Source: Defluviicoccus sp. (GTDB taxonomy: Bacteria > Pseudomonadota > Alphaproteobacteria > Rhodospirillales > Defluviicoccaceae). Taken from it: a DNA stretch of 6,701 bases. The notes under the pieces were generated by a model. That model did not search any database, was not told where the DNA came from, and worked only from the letters and a program-made list of their open reading frames with translations. A program made the translations under genes and the position numbers. The stretch spans positions 174,876-181,576 of the forward strand of contig CP058705.1 in the NCBI GenBank assembly GCA_013414705.1, read 5' to 3'. Position 1 is the first letter of the stretch, and each line of letters opens with the position of its first letter. Shown piece after piece: positions 1-5,887 of this stretch.

Positions 1-312
1 CCCCGACCGCGGCAGTGGCTGTTCCCTGGCCGCGAGGAGACGAAGCCGATCGACGTCCAGGTGCTTTACGCAGCGTGCCGTTCGGCCTCAGAGGCGGCCG
101 GTCTCGACAAGCGGGTGACGGTGCACACGCTGCGCCACAGCTTCGCCACCCATCTCCTGGAGAGCGGCACTGATATCCGCATCATCCAGGTGCTGCTCGG
201 ACACAACAACCTGTCGAGCACGGCGCGCTACACGCGGGTCTCGAACGGCCTGATCCGACGTACGCAGAGCCCGCTCGACCGGCTGACGCTGGAGGTCGTT
301 CCGCCCGCCTGA
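1..312 (+). CDS. Tyrosine recombinase, C-terminal part (5' end outside window)
   Basis: This is the catalytic end of a phage-integrase-type tyrosine recombinase, an enzyme that breaks and rejoins DNA through a covalent 3'-phosphotyrosine. The frame is open from base 1 and gives 103 residues before TGA at 310-312. The visible catalytic box is HTLRH (His42, Arg45), then LLGH (His68) and the probable nucleophile Tyr77 in TARYTRV. The first catalytic Arg and the N-terminal DNA-binding domain lie upstream of the window. The spacing of the motifs and the phrase [14 protein letters not shown] are typical of XerC/XerD-like integrases. The stop is only 12 bp before the IS91-family transposase start, so the two are probably co-transcribed. 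From memory, such recombinases accompany many alphaproteobacterial IS91-like elements. A free-standing integrase that happens to adjoin the IS is the alternative. Confidence 0.9.
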   Translation, partial: PRPRQWLFPGREETKPIDVQVLYAACRSASEAAGLDKRVTVHTLRHSFATHLLESGTDIRIIQVLLGHNNLSSTARYTRVSNGLIRRTQSPLDRLTLEVVPPA

Positions 313-324
313 TCCAGCCACAGG

Positions 325-1488
325 ATGGCGGCTGCATGGGAAGTAGCGGATATCTTTCGCCGCCATGGGCATGCTTATCGCCAGGCGCACGACGGCCATC
401 TGGGCCGGGTCGAACGGCGGGTGATGAGCGCCATCGCGCTGTGCCGGACGGCGGCGCTGGGCGGCCATGCGGAGAGCTGCGCCGACTGTGGCTTCGTCCG
501 CTACGCCTACAACTCCTGCCGCAACCGCCACTGCCCGAAGTGCCAGGGCCACGCCCGCGCCGAGTGGCTGGCGGCCCGGCAGGCCGAGCTGCTGCCGGTG
601 CCATACTTCCACGTCGTCTTCACCATGCCGGCGGGGGCGGCCGAGATCGCCTTCCAGAACAAGCAGACGGTCTACGCCATCCTGTTCCGTACGGCCGCCG
701 AGACGCTGCGCCGGATCGCCGCCGATCCGAAGCACCTCGGCGCCGAGATCGGTCTGGTTGCCGTGCTCCACACCTGGGGCCAAACCCTGCAGCATCATCC
801 CCATGTTCATTGCGTCGTGCCGGGTGGTGGCCCGGAGCCAGACGGCACCCGCTGGATCGCCTGCCGGCCCGGCTTCTTCCTGCCGGTCCGCGTCCTCTCC
901 CGACTGTTCCGCCGGCTGTTCATCGATGAGCTGCGCGCCGCTTTCGAAGCTGGCCAGCTCGGCTTCTTCGGTGATCTTGCCGACCTCGCCGACCCGGCCG
1001 GCTTCGTTCGGCGCCTCCGCGATCTGCGGCGCATCGAATGGGTGGTCTATGCGAAGCCGCCGTTCGGCGGGCCCGAACAGGTGCTGGCCTATCTCGGTCG
1101 CTACACCCACCGCGTCGCGATCGCCAATTCGCGCCTGGTCGACGTCACCGGCAGCAGCGTCGCCTTCCGCTGGAAGGACTATCGCCACCACGGCAAGGCG
1201 AAGCTGATGGTCCTCGCTGCCGATGAATTCATCCGCCGCTTCCTGATCCACACCCTGCCGGACGGCTTCCATCGCATCCGCCATTACGGCTTCCTCGCAA
1301 ACGGCCACCGCGCCGCGAAGCTCGCGCTGTGCCGAGAGCTGCTGGCCGCTCCACCGACCAGCAAGCCGGCGACGGACATCCCGCTGGACTCGCAGGCAGT
1401 TCCTGCCTTCGATCGCTGCCCCTGCTGCGGTGGCGCCATGATCACCTTCGCCATCGTCCCGCCCTCTGTCCGGCAGGACACCTCATGA
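325..1488 (+). CDS. IS91-family HUH transposase
   Basis: This 387-residue protein is a rolling-circle (HUH) transposase, which nicks one DNA strand using a catalytic tyrosine. In order it shows an N-terminal zinc-binding region with C52-A-D-C55 and C65...C70-P-K-C73, and the family phrase ELLPVPYFHVVFTMP (about 88-102). The HUH metal-binding motif HHPHVH is at 157-162 (His160 and His162). A Y256-LGR-Y260 pair in YLGRYTHR has the two-tyrosine spacing of IS91 relaxases. A C-terminal CPCCGG zinc knuckle follows at about 365-370. Length and motif order fit a complete enzyme. The chosen ATG has AGG directly in front and no good Shine-Dalgarno at normal spacing, so translation may depend on coupling to the recombinase that ends 12 bp upstream. 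No frameshift or missing key residue was found. Confidence 0.95.
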   Translation: MAAAWEVADIFRRHGHAYRQAHDGHLGRVERRVMSAIALCRTAALGGHAESCADCGFVRYAYNSCRNRHCPKCQGHARAEWLAARQAELLPVPYFHVVFTMPAGAAEIAFQNKQTVYAILFRTAAETLRRIAADPKHLGAEIGLVAVLHTWGQTLQHHPHVHCVVPGGGPEPDGTRWIACRPGFFLPVRVLSRLFRRLFIDELRAAFEAGQLGFFGDLADLADPAGFVRRLRDLRRIEWVVYAKPPFGGPEQVLAYLGRYTHRVAIANSRLVDVTGSSVAFRWKDYRHHGKAKLMVLAADEFIRRFLIHTLPDGFHRIRHYGFLANGHRAAKLALCRELLAAPPTSKPATDIPLDSQAVPAFDRCPCCGGAMITFAIVPPSVRQDTS

Positions 1489-1774
1489 GCCGCCGGCATC
1501 CTTGCCGCCGCTCCCCCTTCCGGCACGGGCGCTGCCACGGGCCGGCACGCACCGTCTTGCCCGACAGCCTTCGCGGCAGCGCCATGGCGGGCGCGGCGCC
1601 CACCAAACGCGCGGTTCCGCTTACCGCCAGCATCGACCGGCGGGTATCGCCGTCCCTGATCGTCCCACGTCGCTCACCCTGCAGAGCCGCCCGAACCGGT
1701 CCCGGCCCATTCGGACGGAAAAACAATCCCCATAGCTCCCCGGCCATCCGCGGGTTCGCTCAATCCGGCTTCAA

Positions 1775-1818
1775 TGAGGTCGCGCCACGCCACGCCCGAC
1801 ATTCCGTTCGCGACCTCA
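1775..1818. repeat. 10-bp perfect inverted repeat, possible IS91-element terminal hairpin
   Basis: TGAGGTCGCG (1775-1784) and CGCGACCTCA (1809-1818) are exact reverse complements separated by 24 bases. IS91-family elements carry subterminal hairpins at the end downstream of the transposase, so this could belong to that terminus. It could equally be a leftover of an older target. There is no T-run after it on either strand, so it is not an intrinsic terminator. The sequence shows the repeat; the assignment to the IS end is inference. Confidence 0.5.
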
Positions 1819-1867
1819 CAGAAGCCTCCAGATTCCCCTGGACGTGGATTTGTGATTCACCGTCCGC

Positions 1868-1872
1868 GGAGG
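1868..1872 (+). promoter_or_regulatory. Shine-Dalgarno that fixes the IS630 transposase start
   Basis: GGAGG lies six bases before ATG 1879. This selects the 318-residue protein beginning [10 protein letters not shown] over an in-frame ATG 105 bp further upstream, whose extra 35 residues have no family-like sequence. Confidence 0.8.
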
Positions 1873-1878
1873 TGGATC

Positions 1879-2835
1879 ATGGGACGGCCTTACTCGACGG
1901 ATCTCCGGGATCGTGTTCAAGGGTGCATCGACGCCGGCGGTTCGCGCCGCGAGGCGTCGCGACGGTTCGGGGTCAGTGCCAGTTTTGCGGTGAAGCTGGC
2001 GCGGCGGGTGGCGGTCTCGGGTTCGACGGCGCCGGCACGCCAGGGTCGTCCGGCGGGTGGCGGCACGCTTCAGGCGCAACGCGACAGGATCGTCGCCTGG
2101 GTCGAGGCGGAGCCCGACATGACCATGCCGGAACTGGCTGCCAGGCTTCTGCAGGCGGTGGGTGTGCAGGCCCACCCGGCGTCGCTGTCCCGGCTGCTGG
2201 TGAAGGCGGGCTTCTCCTTCAAAAAAACGCTGCTGGCTTCGGAGTGCGGGCGCGACGACATCCGTGCAGACCGCCGGGAGTGGCGGTCCGCCCGGCAGCC
2301 GCGCATGCGCCAGGAGCCTCACCGCCTTGTTTTCGTCGATGAAACGGCGACGACGACGAAAATGACACGGCTGCGTGGCCGGGCCCGGCGCCACCAGCGG
2401 CTGAGGGCGCAGGCGCCGTTCGGCCACTGGCGAACGCAGACGTTCGTCGCGGCCTTGCGCTGCGATGGCCTGACCGCACCGTGGATCATCGATCGGCCGA
2501 TGAACCGCCAGATGTTCGACCTCTGGGTCGAGACCCAGCTCGCCCCGACCCTGGAGGCCGGCGACGTCGTCATCCTCGACAACCTCGCCGTCCACAAGAG
2601 CGAAAAGGCCAAGGCCATCCTCGATCAGCGTGGCGCCTGGTTCCTCTTCCTGCCGCCCTACAGTCCGGATTTGAACCCGATCGAAATGGCCTTCGCCAAG
2701 CTCAAAGCCCACCTCCGACGCATCGGCGCCAGAACCATCAACGCCCTCTGGCAAGCCGTCGGCGACATCTGCGCCCTCTACACCGCAGAAGAATGCCGAA
2801 ACGACCTCGTCGCCGCAGGCTATGCGTCCGATTAA
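1879..2835 (+). CDS. IS630-family DDE transposase
   Basis: This 318-residue transposase belongs to the IS630/Tc1-mariner type, which moves DNA by cut-and-paste into TA dinucleotides. An N-terminal helix-turn-helix DNA-binding region (about 1-50, with [18 protein letters not shown]) is followed by a winged-helix-like linker (about 60-115). The RNase H-like catalytic core shows FVDET with Asp154, [10 protein letters not shown] with Asp234, and [17 protein letters not shown] with Glu269. These are the D, D and E residues in the usual spacing, and the protein ends AAGYASD as family members often do. The frame is unbroken, so the gene looks functional, unlike the IS481 transposase nearby. An A7 run at 2221-2227 is a possible slippage site. 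The right end of the element must lie just after the stop, because IS1380-like sequence begins by about 2845. Confidence 0.95.
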   Translation: MGRPYSTDLRDRVQGCIDAGGSRREASRRFGVSASFAVKLARRVAVSGSTAPARQGRPAGGGTLQAQRDRIVAWVEAEPDMTMPELAARLLQAVGVQAHPASLSRLLVKAGFSFKKTLLASECGRDDIRADRREWRSARQPRMRQEPHRLVFVDETATTTKMTRLRGRARRHQRLRAQAPFGHWRTQTFVAALRCDGLTAPWIIDRPMNRQMFDLWVETQLAPTLEAGDVVILDNLAVHKSEKAKAILDQRGAWFLFLPPYSPDLNPIEMAFAKLKAHLRRIGARTINALWQAVGDICALYTAEECRNDLVAAGYASD

Positions 2836-2844
2836 CAGCGCATC

Positions 2845-3008
2845 GGGCGATCTGGTCGGCAGGTGGACCTTGATCTTCGTCTTCATCTCGACGACGCGGG
2901 CGGCGGTCTTGACGAATCGTAGCCGCGGAAGAGCGCCTGAGCATCACCGCGCGAAGCTCCACTGCAGCCAGTAGGCGCCGGCGTGCAGGAAAAGACGGGA
3001 CTGGATCG
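2845..3008 (-). pseudogene. IS1380-family transposase, C-terminal fragment
   Basis: On the minus strand these bases encode SRLFLHAGAYWLQWS, then a broken segment, then RLRFVKTAARVVEMKTKIK and VHLPTRSP. I recognise this as the C-terminal end of IS1380-type transposases, which typically run AYWL...LRLR.IK.AARVVEMKT...HLPTSCP. A stop (TGA, 2944-2946) interrupts the first frame. Reading one frame over restores LRAVMLRRSSAAT, and about ten residues seem to be missing before RLRFVK, so there is a frameshift plus a small deletion. The fragment is cut on one side by the IS630 element and on the other by the IS481 element, and the rest of the gene is absent from the window. The exact left edge near 2840-2850 is uncertain. 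Confidence 0.72.
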
Positions 3009-3031
3009 TGTTTAGTCCCGGCATTTGATGG
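3009..3031. repeat. IS481 terminal inverted repeat, transposase 3' side
   Basis: This 23-bp end begins TGTTTAGTCCCGG. It matches the reverse complement of 4000-4022 at 19 of 23 positions, and the four mismatches fall as two adjacent pairs. It also encodes the last residues (MPGLNT) of the transposase. Confidence 0.9.
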
Positions 3032-3966
3032 ATTGGGTCGAGTGTGAATCGTTCTGGCTGTGAAGTCCAGACTTTGCAGATGTATTCGTATGGGGTGAGG
3101 CCGCGCAGGGTCTTCAGTCTTCTGCCAAAGTTGTATGCTGCGATGAAATTGGCGAGGTGCGTTTCGAACTTGGCGTGATCGTCATAGTGGAAGCGCTTGA
3201 CGGTGGCGTCCTTGATAGTCCGGTTCATTCTTTCCACCTGACCATTGGTCCACGGATGCTTCACCTTTGTCAGGCGATGCTCGATGCCGTTTTCCTGGCA
3301 TCGCATGTCGAACATGTGCGTCATGTGGCGTGCGGTTGGACCGTCTGCATAACGCGGTGGGAAGGTGAACGGGATGCCATTGTCGGTGAGCACGGTGTGG
3401 ATCTTGTAGGGCACGGCCTCGATGAGGGCTGAAAGGAAGGCGGATGCGGACGTGCGCCCGGTTTTGCTTGCGACCTGCACGACGGTGAATGTGCTCGTGC
3501 GATCACTGGTACGGAGAGATAAAGCTTCCCTCGGCAGTCTGCACTTCTGCACTATCGATGTGGAAATAGCCGATGGGATACGCCTTGAATTTTTCTGTGC
3601 CGGCTTGTCTTCTGCGACATCGGGCAATCGGCTGATGCCGTGGCGCTACAGACACCGATGCAGCGACGAGCGCGTCAGGTGCGGGATCGTCGGCTGAAGC
3701 GCGTACAGGCAATGGTCCAGTGGCAACAGCGTGTGGCGGCGAAACGCGGCAATAATCGCCTCATCTTCGATCGAACGCACTGTCGAATGCGGCTCTTTCG
3801 GTCCCGTCTTCAGATCGGACGTTGATGTCCGCTTCTTCCACTTCGCAACGGTCTTCTGGTTGATCCCGTAGCGCTTCGACAGCGCCCTCAGGCTCTCTGG
3901 ACAATTTTGTATCGCTCGACGCACCGCCTCTGTCGTCCGGGCGCCCCGGTGCAGAACCTGTCCCAT
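3009..3966 (-). pseudogene. IS481-family DDE transposase, broken by one stop and three indels
   Basis: The start ATG at 3966 (MGQVLHRGARTTEAVRR) has GGAGG four bases upstream. A helix-turn-helix (SLRALSKRYGINQKTVAKWKKR, about 29-50) is followed by the integrase core. The core has the first Asp in FHIDSAEVQ, the second in VLTDNG, the Glu in TNGQVERMN, and a typical end HQMPGLNT. Four lesions break it: a TAG at 3646-3648 where the family has Gln (RCL-stop-RHGIS), a missing base in the run at 3590-3594, one at 3526-3527, and one near 3504. Restoring them gives KKFKAYPIGYFHID...EGKLYLSVPVDRTSTF, which follows the family well, and a 320-codon frame. As written the current frame also runs past the element into IS1380 sequence, stopping at 2944. 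It is probably inactive unless the indels are sequencing errors. Confidence 0.88.
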
Positions 3967-3999
3967 AGGGCCTCCTTCCACTCCCGTGAAAAGATCGCA

Positions 4000-4022
4000 C
4001 CATCAAAGTCCGGGATCAAACA
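4000..4022. repeat. IS481 terminal inverted repeat, transposase 5' side
   Basis: This 23-bp end finishes GGGATCAAACA and pairs with 3009-3031 with four mismatches. The transposase start at 3966 lies 34 bp inside this end. Confidence 0.9.
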
Positions 4023-4078
4023 CCTAGGCGATTACAATGGGCTGCTCTACACCCGCCAACCTCGATGCATAGCCCGGG
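4023..4078. other. Junction between IS481 element and metallopeptidase gene
   Basis: These 56 bp hold no gene. They contain the perfect 10-bp palindrome AGCCCGGGCT at 4071-4080, directly after (and touching) the metallopeptidase stop on the minus strand. It lacks a T-run, so it is not a clear intrinsic terminator. Confidence 0.4.
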
Positions 4079-5110
4079 CTAGACCGGCTGGCTGCGGACG
4101 TAGGCGGAGAGCACGTTCGACATCAACTCGCCCGCAATGCCACCAGCGCCGAACTCCTCGGTCAGAAATTGGCGCGGAGACATATTTTTCGCGGGATAGG
4201 ATATGATAAAGTAACCCTTCGCGAAAGACAGTCGGTGGATGGGCTTCGTAGCTAATCTCGCCGAGCGTGCTAGCGTAGAATTCGTAGTATTTCATGATCC
4301 CGAAAGATATCGCCAGCGATGCGTACCAGTCCCGTTGCTGCCGCTGCGCCAAACAAAACATTTCGCAGGCGAACGCGGCCATGCTGTCGGCAGTGATTTC
4401 CTTGATCCACTTCGCTCGCCTGCAATCATCGCCGAGGTGCTCGGCAATCCATGTCGCAGCGGCATCGCCGTTGATTTCGGCAAAACAAGGGAGATAATCC
4501 CGCATGTGTTCGACCGTCCGATCATGCAACAGCTGCTGCGCGGTCGTGGTGAACCTTTCGTAGTTCCAATGCCCAATCTCGTGGAATAGCATAAACCGTA
4601 GCATTCCGACATAGTAGGATAGTCCCGGGTCGCGGGAAATTCGGCGAGGACCCAACCGCCGTGCTCCTGCAGCTGCCAGTGTATCCTGCTCCATGTGGCG
4701 AAGAGCCCATCGACCTCGGCAAGCACGTCCGCAGTCGGGTGGCTGCTGAACTGGATCGCCTGGTTGATCGAGAGCGAATCGCTGCGCAAAACGTCGTCGA
4801 GGTACCTGGAGAGTCTCGGGAGCGCCAGAATCGACAGGATGGTAAACAGATTGATGCCGATCTGATTGGCACTTGGTCGCGCATACGCATTGAAGAACGG
4901 TTGTGCATCGACGATCCAGACGACCGACCGGGCTTCTCGCTCGATTACCGCACGGTCGACGGCATAGAAGTTCGCCGGGTACAGCGGGAAATCATTGACG
5001 ATGCGCCTGATCAGCATTCCGCCGTCGAAGTCGACGATGCGCTGGAGATCGCACGTGTAGAACTCACCGGTCGTCTGAAATGCGCCGGGAGATCCGGCTA
5101 CGCCAGACAC
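4079..5110 (-). pseudogene. HExxH zinc metallopeptidase, two single-base indels interrupt the frame
   Basis: When two indels are corrected this is a 343-residue protein. The indels are one base missing in the GG at 4617-4618 and one extra base in the T5 run at 4185-4189; the span stays exactly 344 codons. Key parts are a hydrophobic strand-loop FFNAYARPSANQIGINLF (about 72-89), as precedes the active site in M48-like peptidases, and HEIGH at 177-181 (zinc His177 and His181, catalytic Glu178). EITAD at 238-242 offers Glu238 as third ligand, and an AHPPT turn is at about 290-294. No signal peptide or clear membrane helix is seen, so it is probably cytoplasmic. The GTG start overlaps the previous gene by 13 bp and has only a weak ribosome site, implying translational coupling. 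The C-terminus (RQFLTEEFGAGGIAGELMS, ending RSQPV) appears only in the corrected frame. The substrate is unknown. The exact family is not certain; zinc peptidase chemistry is. Confidence 0.8.
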
Positions 5111-5425
5111 GGCGAATTCCGCTTCATCACCACGGTGATGCCGGAGGACGCGCCGGCGCTCAACTCGCCGATCAGGGCGACCTTTCCGCCTGCCGTGATA
5201 GACAGGAAAGGGTGACGCTGTCGACCGAGTACTTGTCCGTATCGTCGATCCCGTCCATCAGCGACGCGAACTCGTTGATGACTTGTTGGAAGTTCTCGCG
5301 CAGCAGGTCTGCTGGCAGCTCGGCGACCTGCAGCAGCGCCCTGCGCGGCTGGGGAAACATGTTTTCCTGTCGTCGCCGCCGGTCTCGCGCACCAGGACCG
5401 GGATGAATTTCGCCTCAGTGGTCAT
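5098..5425 (-). pseudogene. Small Pepco-like (peptidase-co-occurring) domain protein, two single-base indels
   Basis: ATG at 5425 has a strong GGAGG (5437-5433) seven bases upstream. Adding one base in the T4 run at 5362-5365 and one in the GG at 5205-5206 gives 330 nt, a 109-residue protein. Its N-terminus is MTTEAKFIPVLVRETGGDDR. A helical middle follows (ALLQVAELPADLLRENFQQV, about 30-49), then a glycine-rich beta stretch VTLSLSITAGGKVALIGEL and AGASSGITVVMKR (about 71-103). This helix-then-beta pattern resembles the Pepco/Trypco small domains described next to peptidases in bacterial conflict systems; that match is from memory and needs a profile search. It lies directly upstream of and overlaps the metallopeptidase gene by 13 bp, as expected of a peptidase partner. 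Starting instead at ATG 5360 (MFPQP) would avoid one indel but loses the well-supported start. Confidence 0.6.
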
Positions 5426-5658
5426 CACTCGCCCTCCGCGTCATGCCGCCGACGAAGGTAGCGCACCGGGGCTGGGCCCGCCACTCGGGTGAAGGTGGGC
5501 GCCGGCGGAACCGCTTGCTTCCGGCCGGCCAGTAGCTTCGTCTGGCTTATTCTCGCAATAAGCAAGCGTAGGGCATTTTCATCGTAGTCCTTGGCATTCA
5601 AACGAACCACTGAGGGTTTGTGCGCGCTCCTGCGCACAATATATTGAGTTATTGACAT
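5425..5658 (-). CDS. Unrecognised 77-residue basic protein, first gene of the peptidase operon
   Basis: I do not recognise this protein. From ATG 5658 it reads MSITQYIVRRSAHKPSVVRL, then a short predicted helical stretch (ENALRLLIARISQTKLLAGR, about 27-46) and a proline-rich, arginine-rich tail ending RRRHDAEGE. There are no cysteines and no membrane segment. Its TGA (5427-5425) shares one base with the ATG of the Pepco-like gene, a stop-start overlap that suggests coupled translation and is the main reason to call it. It has no good Shine-Dalgarno. The frame is open further upstream to 5856, but that part is antisense to the likely RNA gene and has no support. The start codon sits inside the -35 box of the opposing promoter. 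It may be only a leader ORF or non-coding. Confidence 0.5.
   Translation of the reverse strand: MSITQYIVRRSAHKPSVVRLNAKDYDENALRLLIARISQTKLLAGRKQAVPPAPTFTRVAGPAPVRYLRRRHDAEGE
5433..5437 (-). promoter_or_regulatory. Shine-Dalgarno that fixes the Pepco-like gene start
   Basis: GGAGG on the minus strand, seven bases before ATG 5425. It supports that start over ATG 5360 and so implies that a base is missing in the run at 5362-5365. Confidence 0.75.
5618..5639. promoter_or_regulatory. Perfect 8-6-8 dyad, operator-like
   Basis: TTGTGCGC, six spacer bases, GCGCACAA: a perfect 22-bp dyad. Its right edge is 12 bp upstream of the -35 box of the plus-strand promoter, a usual place for an activator. It also lies in the early coding part of the minus-strand 77-aa gene, where a bound repressor could block transcription. 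No T-run follows on either strand. The binding protein is unknown. Confidence 0.55.
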
Positions 5659-5680
5659 GATATCTCGCAACATGTATGGT
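5652..5680 (+). promoter_or_regulatory. Sigma-70-type promoter for the RNA candidate
   Basis: TTGACA (5652-5657), exactly 17 bp, TATGGT (5675-5680). The -35 box is perfect consensus and the -10 matches four of six, including T1, A2 and the final T. A start near A5687 is expected. No protein-coding start follows within the terminated unit, which points to an untranslated transcript. Confidence 0.7.
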
Positions 5681-5686
5681 GTTCGC

Positions 5687-5887
5687 AGAGTTTGAGTTGT
5701 CGCTGAAGCGGCCCGCTGGTTGGGCGGGCGCTTCGGGCCGAAGGCGAGAGCGAGCGATGGTGTGAGGCGGAGCGGTTCCTTCCCGGGAACGCAACCTATG
5801 CTGGTGGGCGTGGCCCGAAAGTCCGCTAGCGTCAGCCACAAAATTTGGGAAGCCACCTGAGCCAGAAGCCACCATCGGTGGCTTTTT
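5687..5887 (+). ncRNA. Candidate structured small RNA, about 200 nt
   Basis: A strong promoter and an intrinsic terminator bound this stretch, which has no convincing ORF on its own strand. It can fold into several stems. Stem one pairs 5705-5716 with 5724-5734 (GAAGC, one bulged G, GCCCGC against GCGGGCGCTTC), 11 bp with a 7-base loop. Stem two pairs 5772-5779 with 5786-5792, 7 bp with a bulged G and a 6-base loop. GTGGC 5810-5814 can pair with GCCAC 5835-5839, and GGGCC 5735-5739 with GGCCC 5812-5816, but these two exclude each other. AAGCCACC occurs twice near the 3' end (5850-5857 and 5866-5873), so the first copy could compete for the terminator arm. I do not recognise it as 6S RNA, tmRNA, SRP RNA, RNase P RNA or a common riboswitch. 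It is antisense to the region in which the peptidase operon's leader would lie. Confidence 0.55.
5866..5887 (+). terminator. Intrinsic terminator of the RNA candidate
   Basis: GCCACC (5868-5873), loop ATC, GGTGGC (5877-5882), then TTTTT (5883-5887), preceded by AA that can extend the stem. It is strong and oriented for plus-strand transcription. No T-run follows in the other direction beyond the AA-TT extension. Confidence 0.85.

Larger units (their letters stand above)
1489..1878. other. Gene-free stretch between the IS91-family and IS630-family transposases
   Basis: No convincing gene lies in these 390 bp. The only long open frames are high-GC shadows without recognisable sequence or ribosome-binding sites. 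The first part presumably holds the 3' terminal region of the IS91-like element, and the last part must hold the left end of the IS630 element. I could not place either boundary: no terminal repeat pair for the IS630 element and no duplicated TA could be assigned. The one clear structure is the inverted repeat at 1775-1818, listed separately. Confidence 0.6.
3009..4022 (-). mobile_element. IS481-family insertion sequence, 1014 bp, degenerate
   Basis: The element is bounded by imperfect 23-bp inverted repeats starting TGTTT, a typical IS481 end, with one transposase on the minus strand filling almost all of it. The flanks do not match: GGATCG outside the left end and CCTAGG outside the right end. 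There is therefore no visible target-site duplication. IS1380 sequence lies to the left only, and the right flank does not continue that gene. This implies a deletion or recombination after insertion. The transposase frame runs into the left terminal repeat and has no stop of its own, so the stop is supplied by the flanking DNA. Confidence 0.88.

Noticed and set aside
88..1308. Long minus-strand open frame (406 codons) opposite the recombinase and IS91 transposase
   Set aside because: Low-complexity acidic/basic composition typical of antisense frames in high-GC genes; it spans two well-supported plus-strand genes and has no recognisable motif.
2221..2227. A7 run in the IS630 transposase as a programmed frameshift site
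   Set aside because: The zero frame is open to the end and contains all three catalytic residues, so no frameshift is needed; the run lacks a proper heptamer in phase.
1819..2860. Terminal repeats of the IS630 element
   Set aside because: I compared the sequence before 1879 with that after 2835 and found only weak, gapped similarity, so no ends are claimed.
1816..2886. Minus-strand open frame opposite the IS630 transposase
   Set aside because: Antisense shadow. Only its first residues (MKTKIKVHLPT) are meaningful, and those belong to the IS1380 remnant.
4661..5215. Plus-strand open frame of 184 codons across the peptidase region
   Set aside because: Antisense to the metallopeptidase frame, which has HEIGH, family-like strands and coupled neighbours; the plus-strand product has no motif or ribosome-binding site.
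5659..5856. Upstream extension of the 77-aa gene (start MASQILW)
   Set aside because: It runs antisense through the promoter, stems and terminator region of the RNA candidate, with no ribosome-binding site and no recognisable sequence.
5798..5860. 20-codon plus-strand ORF (MLVGVARKSASVSHKIWEAT) inside the RNA candidate
   Set aside because: No clear Shine-Dalgarno at normal spacing and no known leader-peptide pattern. It could be translated but I cannot support it; the frame extends back to a stop at 5693 without an ATG.
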